DNA of 42,440 nt from Akkermansiaceae bacterium (lineage in GTDB: Bacteria > Verrucomicrobiota > Verrucomicrobiia > Verrucomicrobiales > Akkermansiaceae). The position numbers and the translations under genes were made by a program. Under the pieces are notes generated by a model, which made no database searches, was not told the DNA's origin, and saw only the letters and a list, made by a program, of their open reading frames with translations. Where the stretch lies: NCBI GenBank assembly GCA_026461385.1, contig JAPJNB010000149.1, positions 1 to 42,440 on the forward strand. Direction: 5' to 3'. This document shows, one piece after another, positions 18,317 through 26,709 of this stretch (positions within the stretch are counted from its first letter, which is position 1; each line of letters begins with the position of its first letter).

Positions 18317-21300
18317 ATGAACCTTCGAACCTTCAACCAACCTGCTAGAGGCTTCGCCTTGATCGTGACCCTCTCGCTCATGATCCTCCTCACGGTGATC
18401 GCCGTAGGTCTTTTGACCCTCTCAAGCATATCCTTGAGGTCATCCAGCCAAGGCAGCGCCATGGCAGCCGCAAGGGCCAACGCACGCATGGCCCTCATGC
18501 TCGCCCTCGGCGAACTCCAGAAAAATGCTGGTCCTGACCAACGCATCACCGCACGCGCAGACATCATCGACGAAGCCATCGCCCAACCGAAACTCACCGG
18601 CATCTGGCAATCCTTGGAGCTCAAGTCCAGCACCACAGCTTCCGATTTCAGCAAAACCAGCCGCGATGCAAAATTCAAAGGCTGGCTGACCTCAACTGGC
18701 ACCCCAGCAGACAGCGCAAGCCTCGCCTTCGCGAGCAACGCCCCACTCTCAACGACCACGCCAGCGAAATCCCCTCCGGCCGTCACCCTCTGGGGCACGG
18801 GCACCGTGGGAACAGGCGACCCCAAGCGCTTGGTGATTGCGAACAAGGTGCTCATGACCTCGTCACCCGGTGCACTGGCATGGGCCGTCATGGATGAAGG
18901 AGTAAAGGCCCGCATCAACACGCCTTACGACGATGCGGCAGACACCAAGGCCATGGCGACCGCCCAACTCGGAACCGGCAAACGCCCCGCCACCGAGTTC
19001 ATGGCAGGGCTCTCCACCTTGACCCGCTCGATGTTTGAAAACAAGTCAGTCTCAGCAACCACCATCCAAAAGGGCATCAGCCCCAGCAGCTTCTCTCTTG
19101 CCGCCACCCAACTTGCAGGCACTACGGTCTCCACTTCTTTGAAAGCTCTGGCCCACGATGTCACCACCAGTTCAGTCGGCATTTTCACCGATACGGCCCG
19201 CGGCGGCCTTCGCCAAGACTTCCACCTCCTCACCAACTCTGGCACCTTGCCCTCCGAGTACTCAGGTAAAGGCATCTATGCGTCACGCTCCGTTGCCCCA
19301 TCGGGTGGCAGCCCCTCCGACCCGAATTGGGATTCCCTCGGTCAGTTTGCCACGCTTTACAAAGACGCCAAACTCACGAAAGACAGCACGGGAGTGCCCG
19401 TTTTAAAAGCCACCGCCCCATCGACTTGGGATGCATCTACGGCAGGAATTACGTTATCATCCATGCCAACAGTCAATCTAGCAGCACCGCAAGGCGTAGT
19501 GCTGATGCCCACCATCGCAAAGGTACAAATGCTCTTCAGTCTGATTTTGCGGGATTTCTACCCAGATCTTCCTGGGCCCGCACCAAGTGCAGGCGGTACG
19601 ATCATCAACAAACGCCTAAGCGCCGCTCAAAAAGCGAGCGGCCTGACGGGTCGGTCAGATGTGTTTGAATCCTTCAAGAATACGATTTATGAATATGAAT
19701 TGCACCTCATGTACACGCCAATCGTCACCCTGTGCAACCCATACAATGTGGCAATCGAATTTGATAGCATGGAGGTTCAATTCATCGGCATTCCCTTTGC
19801 GATGAAGGTCTTCCGAAATGGTGTAGCCCTTAGCAGTGACTTCGTCCCCCTCGAACTCATGACTGCAAACAACACTGTGGACAACCGGAACCAGAGCAAA
19901 ATATTCTCCATGGCCTTAAAAACCAAGAAGAACGATAAGCCCGACAGCACGACGTTTCGCTTATTGCCTGGTGAGGTCAAAATCTTTTCTCCTTATCTCG
20001 ATCCAAGGTTCACTTGGGCTAGGGAAGTGGCGAAGACCGTATCTAATGAAAAACCGTTATTTTGGGACAACCATCTTTCAACCACGGGAACCAGCCTCAC
20101 CAGCTCGATGGAGGGAATGCCAGGCTGGCGCGGATTCGGCCTAGGCTACAGCGTTGATTGGTTAGGAACCATTGGAGGTGCTGGTATGCACATGGGACAC
20201 GTCATTGGTGTTGCCGTCAGCGACAAACTTAATGTCGAATTCACGCCTCTCGGTATCCCCCGCAACAACAATAAGTTCGTGGTCCAGATGGCTGCCAAAG
20301 TAGGCAACACCGCCAAAAAGGTCAGCGCGATCGAAATGGACTACGAGTCACCTGATGGTGTCCAGAAACTCCTCGAGGCAAATGGAGGAACAAAGACCAT
20401 GCGCTATCCTAAAACGGGTACCCTTGACGCTTGGAATCTCAGGGACAGTGCAAACACTCCCATTGGTGAAATGGCGAAGGTCACGCCGTTCGCCCTGCTG
20501 ACCGCTCAGGCAAGGACCACCTCGAGCGGCCGCGACGCAAGCGCCAGCAAACCGACTTACAAAGATGGTCGATTCGCTGGTAAGCCATGGTCATTTGCCC
20601 ATGCCAATATCGGATCATCCTCGCAAAAAATGGTCACCGAGAGCCCGGCAAACCACTCGCACGAACTCGACTTGCTTGCCCTTGAGGCCACGGATGCAGC
20701 CGACCTAGTCTCGGTTGACGCCCAAGACCGCACCAATTTCATCACCGGCAACACCAATACCAACGGCACCAAGTTCGGCACGACTTATGACATCCCCCTT
20801 GCGCCAGTCCAAACGCTCGCAGAACTCAATGGCGCAAACCCGGGTGGCTCGTCGGGCTACCTTCCCCGCTTCGCGCAGCCGATCGGCAACTCATGGGCAC
20901 ACCCGCTCATCTCCCCAAGCAGCATCTCAGAAAATGGTACAAACGGATACAACTACCTCGACCATTCATTCCTGCTCAACACAGCACTTTACGATGGCTT
21001 CTACTTCTCGGGTCTTGCCGACCAAACCGGCAGCTTCGGAGGTACCAAAACAAGCGCAACACTCGCCAGTGATCTAACAAAAGACATCGCTTTGAATGAT
21101 CCACGCATGCTATTGACCCCACCGAATGGGAAAAGCAAAACCGACTTCACCACCGCTGTCACACCAAACACCGCTTACAAGAGCGTCGCCGCGTGGCAAT
21201 CGATGGCAGGTGCCTTCAACATCAACTCGACCTCGGTGCAGGCATGGAAGGCCATGCTAGCTTCCGTTCATGACGCCCAGGCACCACTCAATCAGCGCTC

Positions 21301-22006
21301 AGGCACAAGCACTAGCCTAACTGCCCTAAAGGCGACCGCAACGGGTAGTGCCCGGATGAGTCGCTTCCGCCTTCCCAGTTCACCTTCAGCTGCCGATGGT
21401 GGCGATCCAAAGGATGCCTACTGGATGGGAACTCGCGAGTACACCGATGCCGAACTTCAGACCCTCGCCGAAAAAATCGTGGAGCAAGTTCGTCTGCGCG
21501 GCCCATTCTTGTCGATGGCCGAATTTGTCAACCGACGTCTCGGATCTGAGTCTGATGATATGGCCCAACGCGGTGCACTCCAACAAGCGATCGATAAATC
21601 CAAGCTGAACGAATCCCTCGCAACCTCCGCGAATGCTGGATTCGACATTCCCGCAGCAACCGTCACCAACTACAAATACAAAAACGCAACCGCGGGCACA
21701 GGACCCAGCTACCAAGGGGCACCAGGCTACCTATCTCAAGCCGACATCCTCAATGTGCTCGGAAATGCTGCAACCGCCCGCTCGGACACATTCACCATCC
21801 GTGGCTACGGCGAGTCTCAAGATGCCTCCGGCAAAATGGTTGCAACCGCGACCTGCGAGGCCGTTGTTCAGCGCGTGACCGACTGGATCGATTCTGCAGA
21901 GTCCGCTGAAACCCCAGTCGCCTCACTGACCAGCTCGACCAATAAGACTTTCGGACGGCGCTTTAAAATCACCTCGTTCCGCTGGCTCAATTCCACCGAA
22001 ATCTAA
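18317..22006 (+). CDS. Verru_Chthon cassette protein A-like protein
   Basis: A 1229-residue protein that I assign, from its N-terminus, size and composition, to the Verru_Chthon cassette protein A type known from Verrucomicrobia. Residues 11-37 form a type IV pilin-like leader: RGF then ALIVTLSLMILLTVIAVGLL, with a potential prepilin cleavage after Gly12. The Glu expected at position 5 of the mature pilin is absent (it is Val). The rest is a long, largely polar exported region rich in Ser, Thr and Ala with no enzymatic motif I recognise. The usual cassette partners B, C and D are not next to it; a small secreted protein follows after 32 bases. Function is unknown; a pseudopilin-like surface assembly is an inference. 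Confidence 0.8.
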   Translation: MNLRTFNQPARGFALIVTLSLMILLTVIAVGLLTLSSISLRSSSQGSAMAAARANARMALMLALGELQKNAGPDQRITARADIIDEAIAQPKLTGIWQSLELKSSTTASDFSKTSRDAKFKGWLTSTGTPADSASLAFASNAPLSTTTPAKSPPAVTLWGTGTVGTGDPKRLVIANKVLMTSSPGALAWAVMDEGVKARINTPYDDAADTKAMATAQLGTGKRPATEFMAGLSTLTRSMFENKSVSATTIQKGISPSSFSLAATQLAGTTVSTSLKALAHDVTTSSVGIFTDTARGGLRQDFHLLTNSGTLPSEYSGKGIYASRSVAPSGGSPSDPNWDSLGQFATLYKDAKLTKDSTGVPVLKATAPSTWDASTAGITLSSMPTVNLAAPQGVVLMPTIAKVQMLFSLILRDFYPDLPGPAPSAGGTIINKRLSAAQKASGLTGRSDVFESFKNTIYEYELHLMYTPIVTLCNPYNVAIEFDSMEVQFIGIPFAMKVFRNGVALSSDFVPLELMTANNTVDNRNQSKIFSMALKTKKNDKPDSTTFRLLPGEVKIFSPYLDPRFTWAREVAKTVSNEKPLFWDNHLSTTGTSLTSSMEGMPGWRGFGLGYSVDWLGTIGGAGMHMGHVIGVAVSDKLNVEFTPLGIPRNNNKFVVQMAAKVGNTAKKVSAIEMDYESPDGVQKLLEANGGTKTMRYPKTGTLDAWNLRDSANTPIGEMAKVTPFALLTAQARTTSSGRDASASKPTYKDGRFAGKPWSFAHANIGSSSQKMVTESPANHSHELDLLALEATDAADLVSVDAQDRTNFITGNTNTNGTKFGTTYDIPLAPVQTLAELNGANPGGSSGYLPRFAQPIGNSWAHPLISPSSISENGTNGYNYLDHSFLLNTALYDGFYFSGLADQTGSFGGTKTSATLASDLTKDIALNDPRMLLTPPNGKSKTDFTTAVTPNTAYKSVAAWQSMAGAFNINSTSVQAWKAMLASVHDAQAPLNQRSGTSTSLTALKATATGSARMSRFRLPSSPSAADGGDPKDAYWMGTREYTDAELQTLAEKIVEQVRLRGPFLSMAEFVNRRLGSESDDMAQRGALQQAIDKSKLNESLATSANAGFDIPAATVTNYKYKNATAGTGPSYQGAPGYLSQADILNVLGNAATARSDTFTIRGYGESQDASGKMVATATCEAVVQRVTDWIDSAESAETPVASLTSSTNKTFGRRFKITSFRWLNSTEI

Positions 22007-22038
22007 CAAACTAACCTCGATCTAACCTCCATCCACCC

Positions 22039-22713
22039 ATGCGCATACTTACAATTTGTTTCTCACTTCTCTTCCAGACAATTCTTCATGCTCAAGATGG
22101 CACCAAGGTGGATTGTCGGTTCTTGAGCTTAGACACCCAAAACGAGGTTCCTAAGATGCTCGTCCTTTCTGGGAAAGACGCTCAAGCATCTCTAACCGTG
22201 CCGACCGGTTCCATCTCAGAGAAGATGACTTGCTTCTCCCTAACCGACACTTTTACGTTCGTATCCGCAGCCGATCAAAAACCGATCGCCACCGCAAAAA
22301 TCTCACCCAACATCAAGGCGGCCATCCTCGTCTTTGTCCCCGGACCATCTGCATCCGACAAACCCACCTGGCGGATTTTCGTGGTCGAAGACTCGGCTAA
22401 AAATTTCCCAGATGGCGGCGCCTTTGTCGCGAACTTTCACTCACAGGATATTCGTTTCGTGATCGGTGAAACGAAACTAATCCTCCATCCAGGAGCCACT
22501 TATGGTGTGCCCATACCAACCAAACGAGATTCCTTCAACATGGCTCCCGTCGCGTTTCAATTTCAACAGGACGGTGCGTGGGTTGGAGCCAGCGAAACCA
22601 TGCTGCGCTTTCTCCCAAAAACGAACTATCTAATGTTCACCTTCATGGATAAGTCCTCTGGGCGCCCCCGCGTGGTAACTTTCCAAGACAGCAAGTTTGC
22701 AGTCGCAGAATGA
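22039..22713 (+). CDS. Small secreted protein following the cassette-A gene
   Basis: A 224-residue protein with a signal peptide (about 1-19, ending in LHAQ) and a mature part that looks mostly beta-stranded. I recognise no family motif. It starts 32 bases after the cassette-A stop, and no terminator lies between, so the two are probably one transcript and may act together on the envelope. The upstream stretch contains the word CTAAC three times within 30 bases. Confidence 0.75.
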   Translation: MRILTICFSLLFQTILHAQDGTKVDCRFLSLDTQNEVPKMLVLSGKDAQASLTVPTGSISEKMTCFSLTDTFTFVSAADQKPIATAKISPNIKAAILVFVPGPSASDKPTWRIFVVEDSAKNFPDGGAFVANFHSQDIRFVIGETKLILHPGATYGVPIPTKRDSFNMAPVAFQFQQDGAWVGASETMLRFLPKTNYLMFTFMDKSSGRPRVVTFQDSKFAVAE

Positions 22714-22814
22714 AATCAATGACGCTTCCTCAACCACTATCCAACCTTTTTCCCACTCGGCAGATCATCTAACTCCAACTCACCTTCTCACCCAGCCGAC
22801 CCGCTTCCCAATCC

Positions 22815-23927
22815 ATGAAAATCACCCGAATCCTTGCCTACCGCGTCGAACTCCCACTGCATGAAACCACCTACAAGTGGTCCGGCGGCAAATCTGTAAC
22901 CGTCTTCGACAGCACGATCGTCGCCGTCGAAACGGACGCAGGAATCACCGGCTACGGCGAGGTTTGTCCACTCGGGCCATTCTACCTCCCGGCCTACGCG
23001 GAAGGCGTGCGCGCTGGCATCCGCGAACTGGGACCACACTTGATCGGTTGCGACCCACGCGAACTTCTTAAACTGAACCACCGAATGGACGCCGCACTCA
23101 AGGGCCACGCCTACGTGAAAAGCGGCATCGACATCGCTTGCTGGGACATCCTCGGTAAAGCCACGGGCCTTCCCGTCTGCGTGCTGATGGGCGGTCGCTA
23201 TGGCGAAAAAATCCGTCTCTACCGCGCAATCTCGCAGGAATCCCCCGAGGAAATGGCAGCAAAAGTCGCTGGCTACCGCGCAGAGGGCTATTCTCGTTTC
23301 CAACTCAAAGTCGGTGGCGATCCCGATGTCGATATCGACCGCATCCACGCCGTGGCCGCAGAAATGCAACCCGGCGAGCGCCTCGTGGCCGATGCCAACA
23401 CTGGCTGGACGCAGCATGAAGCCGTCCGCGTGGTCCGCGCAGTCCGCGATCTCGATGTGTACATCGAACAACCCTGCCTCACCTATGAGGAGTGCCTCGC
23501 CGTCCGCCGAAATACGGATCACCCATTCGTACTCGACGAAAACATCGACAACTTCGACATGCTCCTCAGAGCCAAGGGCGATCTCGCCATGGATCTCGTG
23601 AACTTAAAAATCAGCAAGCTCGGCGGCCTAACAAAAATTAAGCAGGCGCGCGACCTCTGCGTGAGCATGGGCATCGCGATGACCCTCGAGGATTCATGGG
23701 GCGGTGATATCACCACTGCAGCGATCGCTCACCTCGCGCACAGCACCCCGGAAGAATTCCGCTTCACCAGCACCGACTTCAACAGCTATGTCACCGTCAG
23801 CAATGCCGAGAACGCCCCACAACGGGTCAACGGCTTCATGACCACCAGCACCGAACCCGGACTCGGCATCAAGCCGCGAATGGACGTACTCGGCAATCCA
23901 CTCGTCATTGTCGACCAAGCGAACTGA
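22815..23927 (+). CDS. Enolase-superfamily dehydratase, cis-3-hydroxy-L-proline dehydratase-like
   Basis: Member of the mandelate racemase/muconate lactonizing enzyme group, 370 residues. The N-terminal capping domain is followed by a TIM barrel with the metal ligands Asp (VADANTGW), Glu (YIEQPC) and Asp (VLDENID), and catalytic lysines in FQLKVGG and NLKISKLGG. Segments such as [35 protein letters not shown] and [14 protein letters not shown] resemble, as I recall them, the cis-3-hydroxy-L-proline dehydratases, which convert that amino acid to delta-1-pyrroline-2-carboxylate. The superfamily is certain, the substrate moderately likely. No other hydroxyproline gene is nearby. It lies alone between the cassette-A pair and the cytochrome gene, 118 bases upstream of the latter. 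Confidence 0.85.
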   Translation: MKITRILAYRVELPLHETTYKWSGGKSVTVFDSTIVAVETDAGITGYGEVCPLGPFYLPAYAEGVRAGIRELGPHLIGCDPRELLKLNHRMDAALKGHAYVKSGIDIACWDILGKATGLPVCVLMGGRYGEKIRLYRAISQESPEEMAAKVAGYRAEGYSRFQLKVGGDPDVDIDRIHAVAAEMQPGERLVADANTGWTQHEAVRVVRAVRDLDVYIEQPCLTYEECLAVRRNTDHPFVLDENIDNFDMLLRAKGDLAMDLVNLKISKLGGLTKIKQARDLCVSMGIAMTLEDSWGGDITTAAIAHLAHSTPEEFRFTSTDFNSYVTVSNAENAPQRVNGFMTTSTEPGLGIKPRMDVLGNPLVIVDQAN

Positions 23928-24045
23928 AAGTGGCAATCTCATCGCGGCGTAGATCTAGCTTGTTAGAATCTTTAAGCCCACTTCCACGCGCCGTCCCACT
24001 CACGATCCCGAGTTGGACATGATCTGATTTAGCAAATTGAAACCC

Positions 24046-26709
24046 ATGAAATTAAGTCGATCACACAGGGCGCTCCTCGCGGTCACCGCATCGCTTCTCA
24101 CAGCGATATCCCCTACAACTGCGGGCGAGATCTCAGGAACGATCGCAATGGGTGAACTCAATTGCACCGCCTGCCACTCGGCATCACCGAGCCAAGCGGC
24201 GTGGATCTCACCCAAGTCCGCACCTAGGCTCGCCGACATCGGCACTCGCGTCAGCGCCGAGTGGCTCGGACACTACTTGCGCGCCCCTCAGGAAACGATG
24301 CCAGGCACCACCATGCCCGATGTCCTCCACGGCAACGCCGCCCAAGCAGAGGAACTAACGCATTATCTGATAGGGCTCAGCCAGCCCGGATTCCGCCGGA
24401 TCACCCCCGACCGCGCCGCCGTCGCACGCGGCGAGAGCACCTACCACCGCGTCGGATGCATCGCCTGTCACGCTCCGCAAAATGGAGCCACCACCCCACC
24501 CGACTCAATCCCACTCCCACGAATGCTGGACAAGTGGTCGCACGATGGGTTGCGAAAATTTCTACTAGATCCACTGGCGACCCGCCCATCTGGCAGGATG
24601 CCATCGATGAATCTAACGGAAAACGAAGCATTCGATGTCGCCCACTATCTGCTCCGCGAGACACGCCTACCCGCGACCGCAGAGGTGGCATTCTATCGGG
24701 GCCGCATCCGCTCGCTTGAAACGTTAGACAAAGCCGAGGTCGCGCGGACCGCACCCGCAAATGGACTCACCCTCGAAGGCCCGATGCTCAACAAGGGCAC
24801 CGCACTTCGCTTCACCAGCTGGGTGACCGTGAAACAAGCGGGCGAATACACATTTTTCCTGAAAGCCACCGGAGCCAGCCGACTCTCGATCGGTGGCCGC
24901 TGGGTGATGGGCGACGAAAGCTGGGAAAATGAAAAGGTCGATGAAAAATACGATCTCGATCTCCAGCCCGGCCGCTATGAACTCAAGCTCGACTTTGTTC
25001 AACGTGGCAAAGAAAAACCGAACGTCGCCGTAGAATGGAAAGGCCCAGGCATCGCTCAAGCCACCATCCCGAACACCTGCCTCAGCAACGAACGGGAACC
25101 CATCTCAAATCCTCTAACAGAATCTGAGAACTTCGTCGTTGACCAAACCAAAGCCGCGAAAGGCCGCGATCTTTTCCGCTCACTCAACTGCACCGCATGC
25201 CATGAGCCGGAGGCAAACACCCCCGCCCTTCCCGCTCTAGCCCACCTCGATCCATCACGCGGCTGCCTCGCCGAAACCATCGACGCCACCACACCCAATT
25301 TCCACCTCGACGCACCGAAGCGCGAAGCACTCCGCAAAGCGCTGACGACCCTCAACCGCAAAGACATCGCCGACCCCCTACCCCAAGAACGCCTCTCAGA
25401 ATCGATGGCGACTTTCCGCTGCACCTCTTGTCACGTCCGCGATGCCGTCGGCGGCGTCACCCCAGACCGCAGCGCGTTCTTCACCTCAAATGTCGATGAC
25501 CTCGGTGACGAAGGCCGCATCCCACCTCACCTCGATGGAGTCGGCGACAAGTTGCGGCCCGAATGGCTCAACAAAGTCCTCACCGAGGGCGCGAGTGTGC
25601 GACCCTACCTGAACACCCGCATGCCGCAGTTCGGCGCGGCAAATGTCGCTCATCTAACCGACCTCTTGGTCTCACTCGACCGCCACGCGCTCCCGATCGA
25701 ACCCGTCGCCGATTCTCCAGAGGCCCAACGAGACGCTGGACGCAAGCTCATCGGAACCGATGGCCTGTCGTGCATTGCCTGCCACCGCTTCAATCGTCAG
25801 CCTGCACACGCACTCCAAGTTCTCGATCTAACCACCGTCACGGCCCGCCTCAACGAGGACTGGTTCCGCCAATTCCTCCGTGACCCCAATCGTTTCCACC
25901 CCGGCACCCGCATGCCTGCACTCTGGCCTAACGGAAAAAGCCTGCTGCCCGCAGTACTCGACGGAGACACGGATCGCCAACACGCCGCGATCTGGACCTA
26001 TCTATCCGATGGCACGAAGGCAAAATTCCCAGAAGGACTCAGCCGAAAAAACATGGAAATCATCGTCGGTGGCGAGCCCATCGTCTATCGTGGCAAACTC
26101 TGGGAAGCTGGCTTCCGCGCGATCGCTACCGCCTTCCCCGGACAGGTCAACACCGCATTCGACGCCGAAGAAGCGCGACTCTCTTTTATCTGGCGCGGGC
26201 GCTTCCTCGACGCCTCCCCACACTGGAGCAGTCAAGGCATGGGCAACATCCGCCCACTTGGCACCGACACGGTGGTCTTCCCTCATGGTTCTCCCTTGGC
26301 AATCCTAACAGAATCTAACACCCCATGGCCAACCGAATCCGCGAAGTCGCTTGGGATGAAATTTAGCGGCTACCATCTGGACTCGCTCAAGCGCCCAGTC
26401 CTTCAGTACACATTCGCAGGTCAAACCGTGGAGGATAAATTCACGCCGATCGATTCGTTAGGAAAAACCAACCTGCTCCGCACGATGCGCTTCACGGGCA
26501 CCTCAGCCTCAGGCCTCCACCTCCGCCTTGCGGTAGGCAGACTTGCTCGCATCAACGACCACGCCTATCGCCTCGACGACACGCTAACGATCACCCTCAA
26601 AACCGGCGGCACTCTCAGCGTCCGCGGCAAGGGCGAACATCAAGAGCTACTCGTCCCTATCCACACCGACGCAACGAATGATCACCTGGAAATCGAGTAT
26701 GTTTGGTAA
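24046..26709 (+). CDS. Secreted pentaheme c-type cytochrome with PA14 domain
   Basis: An 887-residue exported protein (signal peptide to about 26). It carries five CxxCH heme-attachment motifs, starting at Cys40, Cys138, Cys382, Cys459 and Cys576; possible Met ligands follow in TMPD, RMPSM, RMPQF and RMPAL contexts. Between hemes 2 and 3 lies a PA14-like domain (about 235-345; GEYTFFLKATGASRLSIGG), a carbohydrate-binding fold in many proteins. The C-terminal 250 residues are beta-rich with no clear family. I use the ATG at 24046; the frame reaches a TTG at 24037. Its end overlaps the ThuA/propeller gene by 11 bases. PVC bacteria often combine such cytochromes with propeller dehydrogenases in one chain; here they are two genes. 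A likely role is accepting electrons from periplasmic sugar oxidation. Confidence 0.88.
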   Translation: MKLSRSHRALLAVTASLLTAISPTTAGEISGTIAMGELNCTACHSASPSQAAWISPKSAPRLADIGTRVSAEWLGHYLRAPQETMPGTTMPDVLHGNAAQAEELTHYLIGLSQPGFRRITPDRAAVARGESTYHRVGCIACHAPQNGATTPPDSIPLPRMLDKWSHDGLRKFLLDPLATRPSGRMPSMNLTENEAFDVAHYLLRETRLPATAEVAFYRGRIRSLETLDKAEVARTAPANGLTLEGPMLNKGTALRFTSWVTVKQAGEYTFFLKATGASRLSIGGRWVMGDESWENEKVDEKYDLDLQPGRYELKLDFVQRGKEKPNVAVEWKGPGIAQATIPNTCLSNEREPISNPLTESENFVVDQTKAAKGRDLFRSLNCTACHEPEANTPALPALAHLDPSRGCLAETIDATTPNFHLDAPKREALRKALTTLNRKDIADPLPQERLSESMATFRCTSCHVRDAVGGVTPDRSAFFTSNVDDLGDEGRIPPHLDGVGDKLRPEWLNKVLTEGASVRPYLNTRMPQFGAANVAHLTDLLVSLDRHALPIEPVADSPEAQRDAGRKLIGTDGLSCIACHRFNRQPAHALQVLDLTTVTARLNEDWFRQFLRDPNRFHPGTRMPALWPNGKSLLPAVLDGDTDRQHAAIWTYLSDGTKAKFPEGLSRKNMEIIVGGEPIVYRGKLWEAGFRAIATAFPGQVNTAFDAEEARLSFIWRGRFLDASPHWSSQGMGNIRPLGTDTVVFPHGSPLAILTESNTPWPTESAKSLGMKFSGYHLDSLKRPVLQYTFAGQTVEDKFTPIDSLGKTNLLRTMRFTGTSASGLHLRLAVGRLARINDHAYRLDDTLTITLKTGGTLSVRGKGEHQELLVPIHTDATNDHLEIEYVW

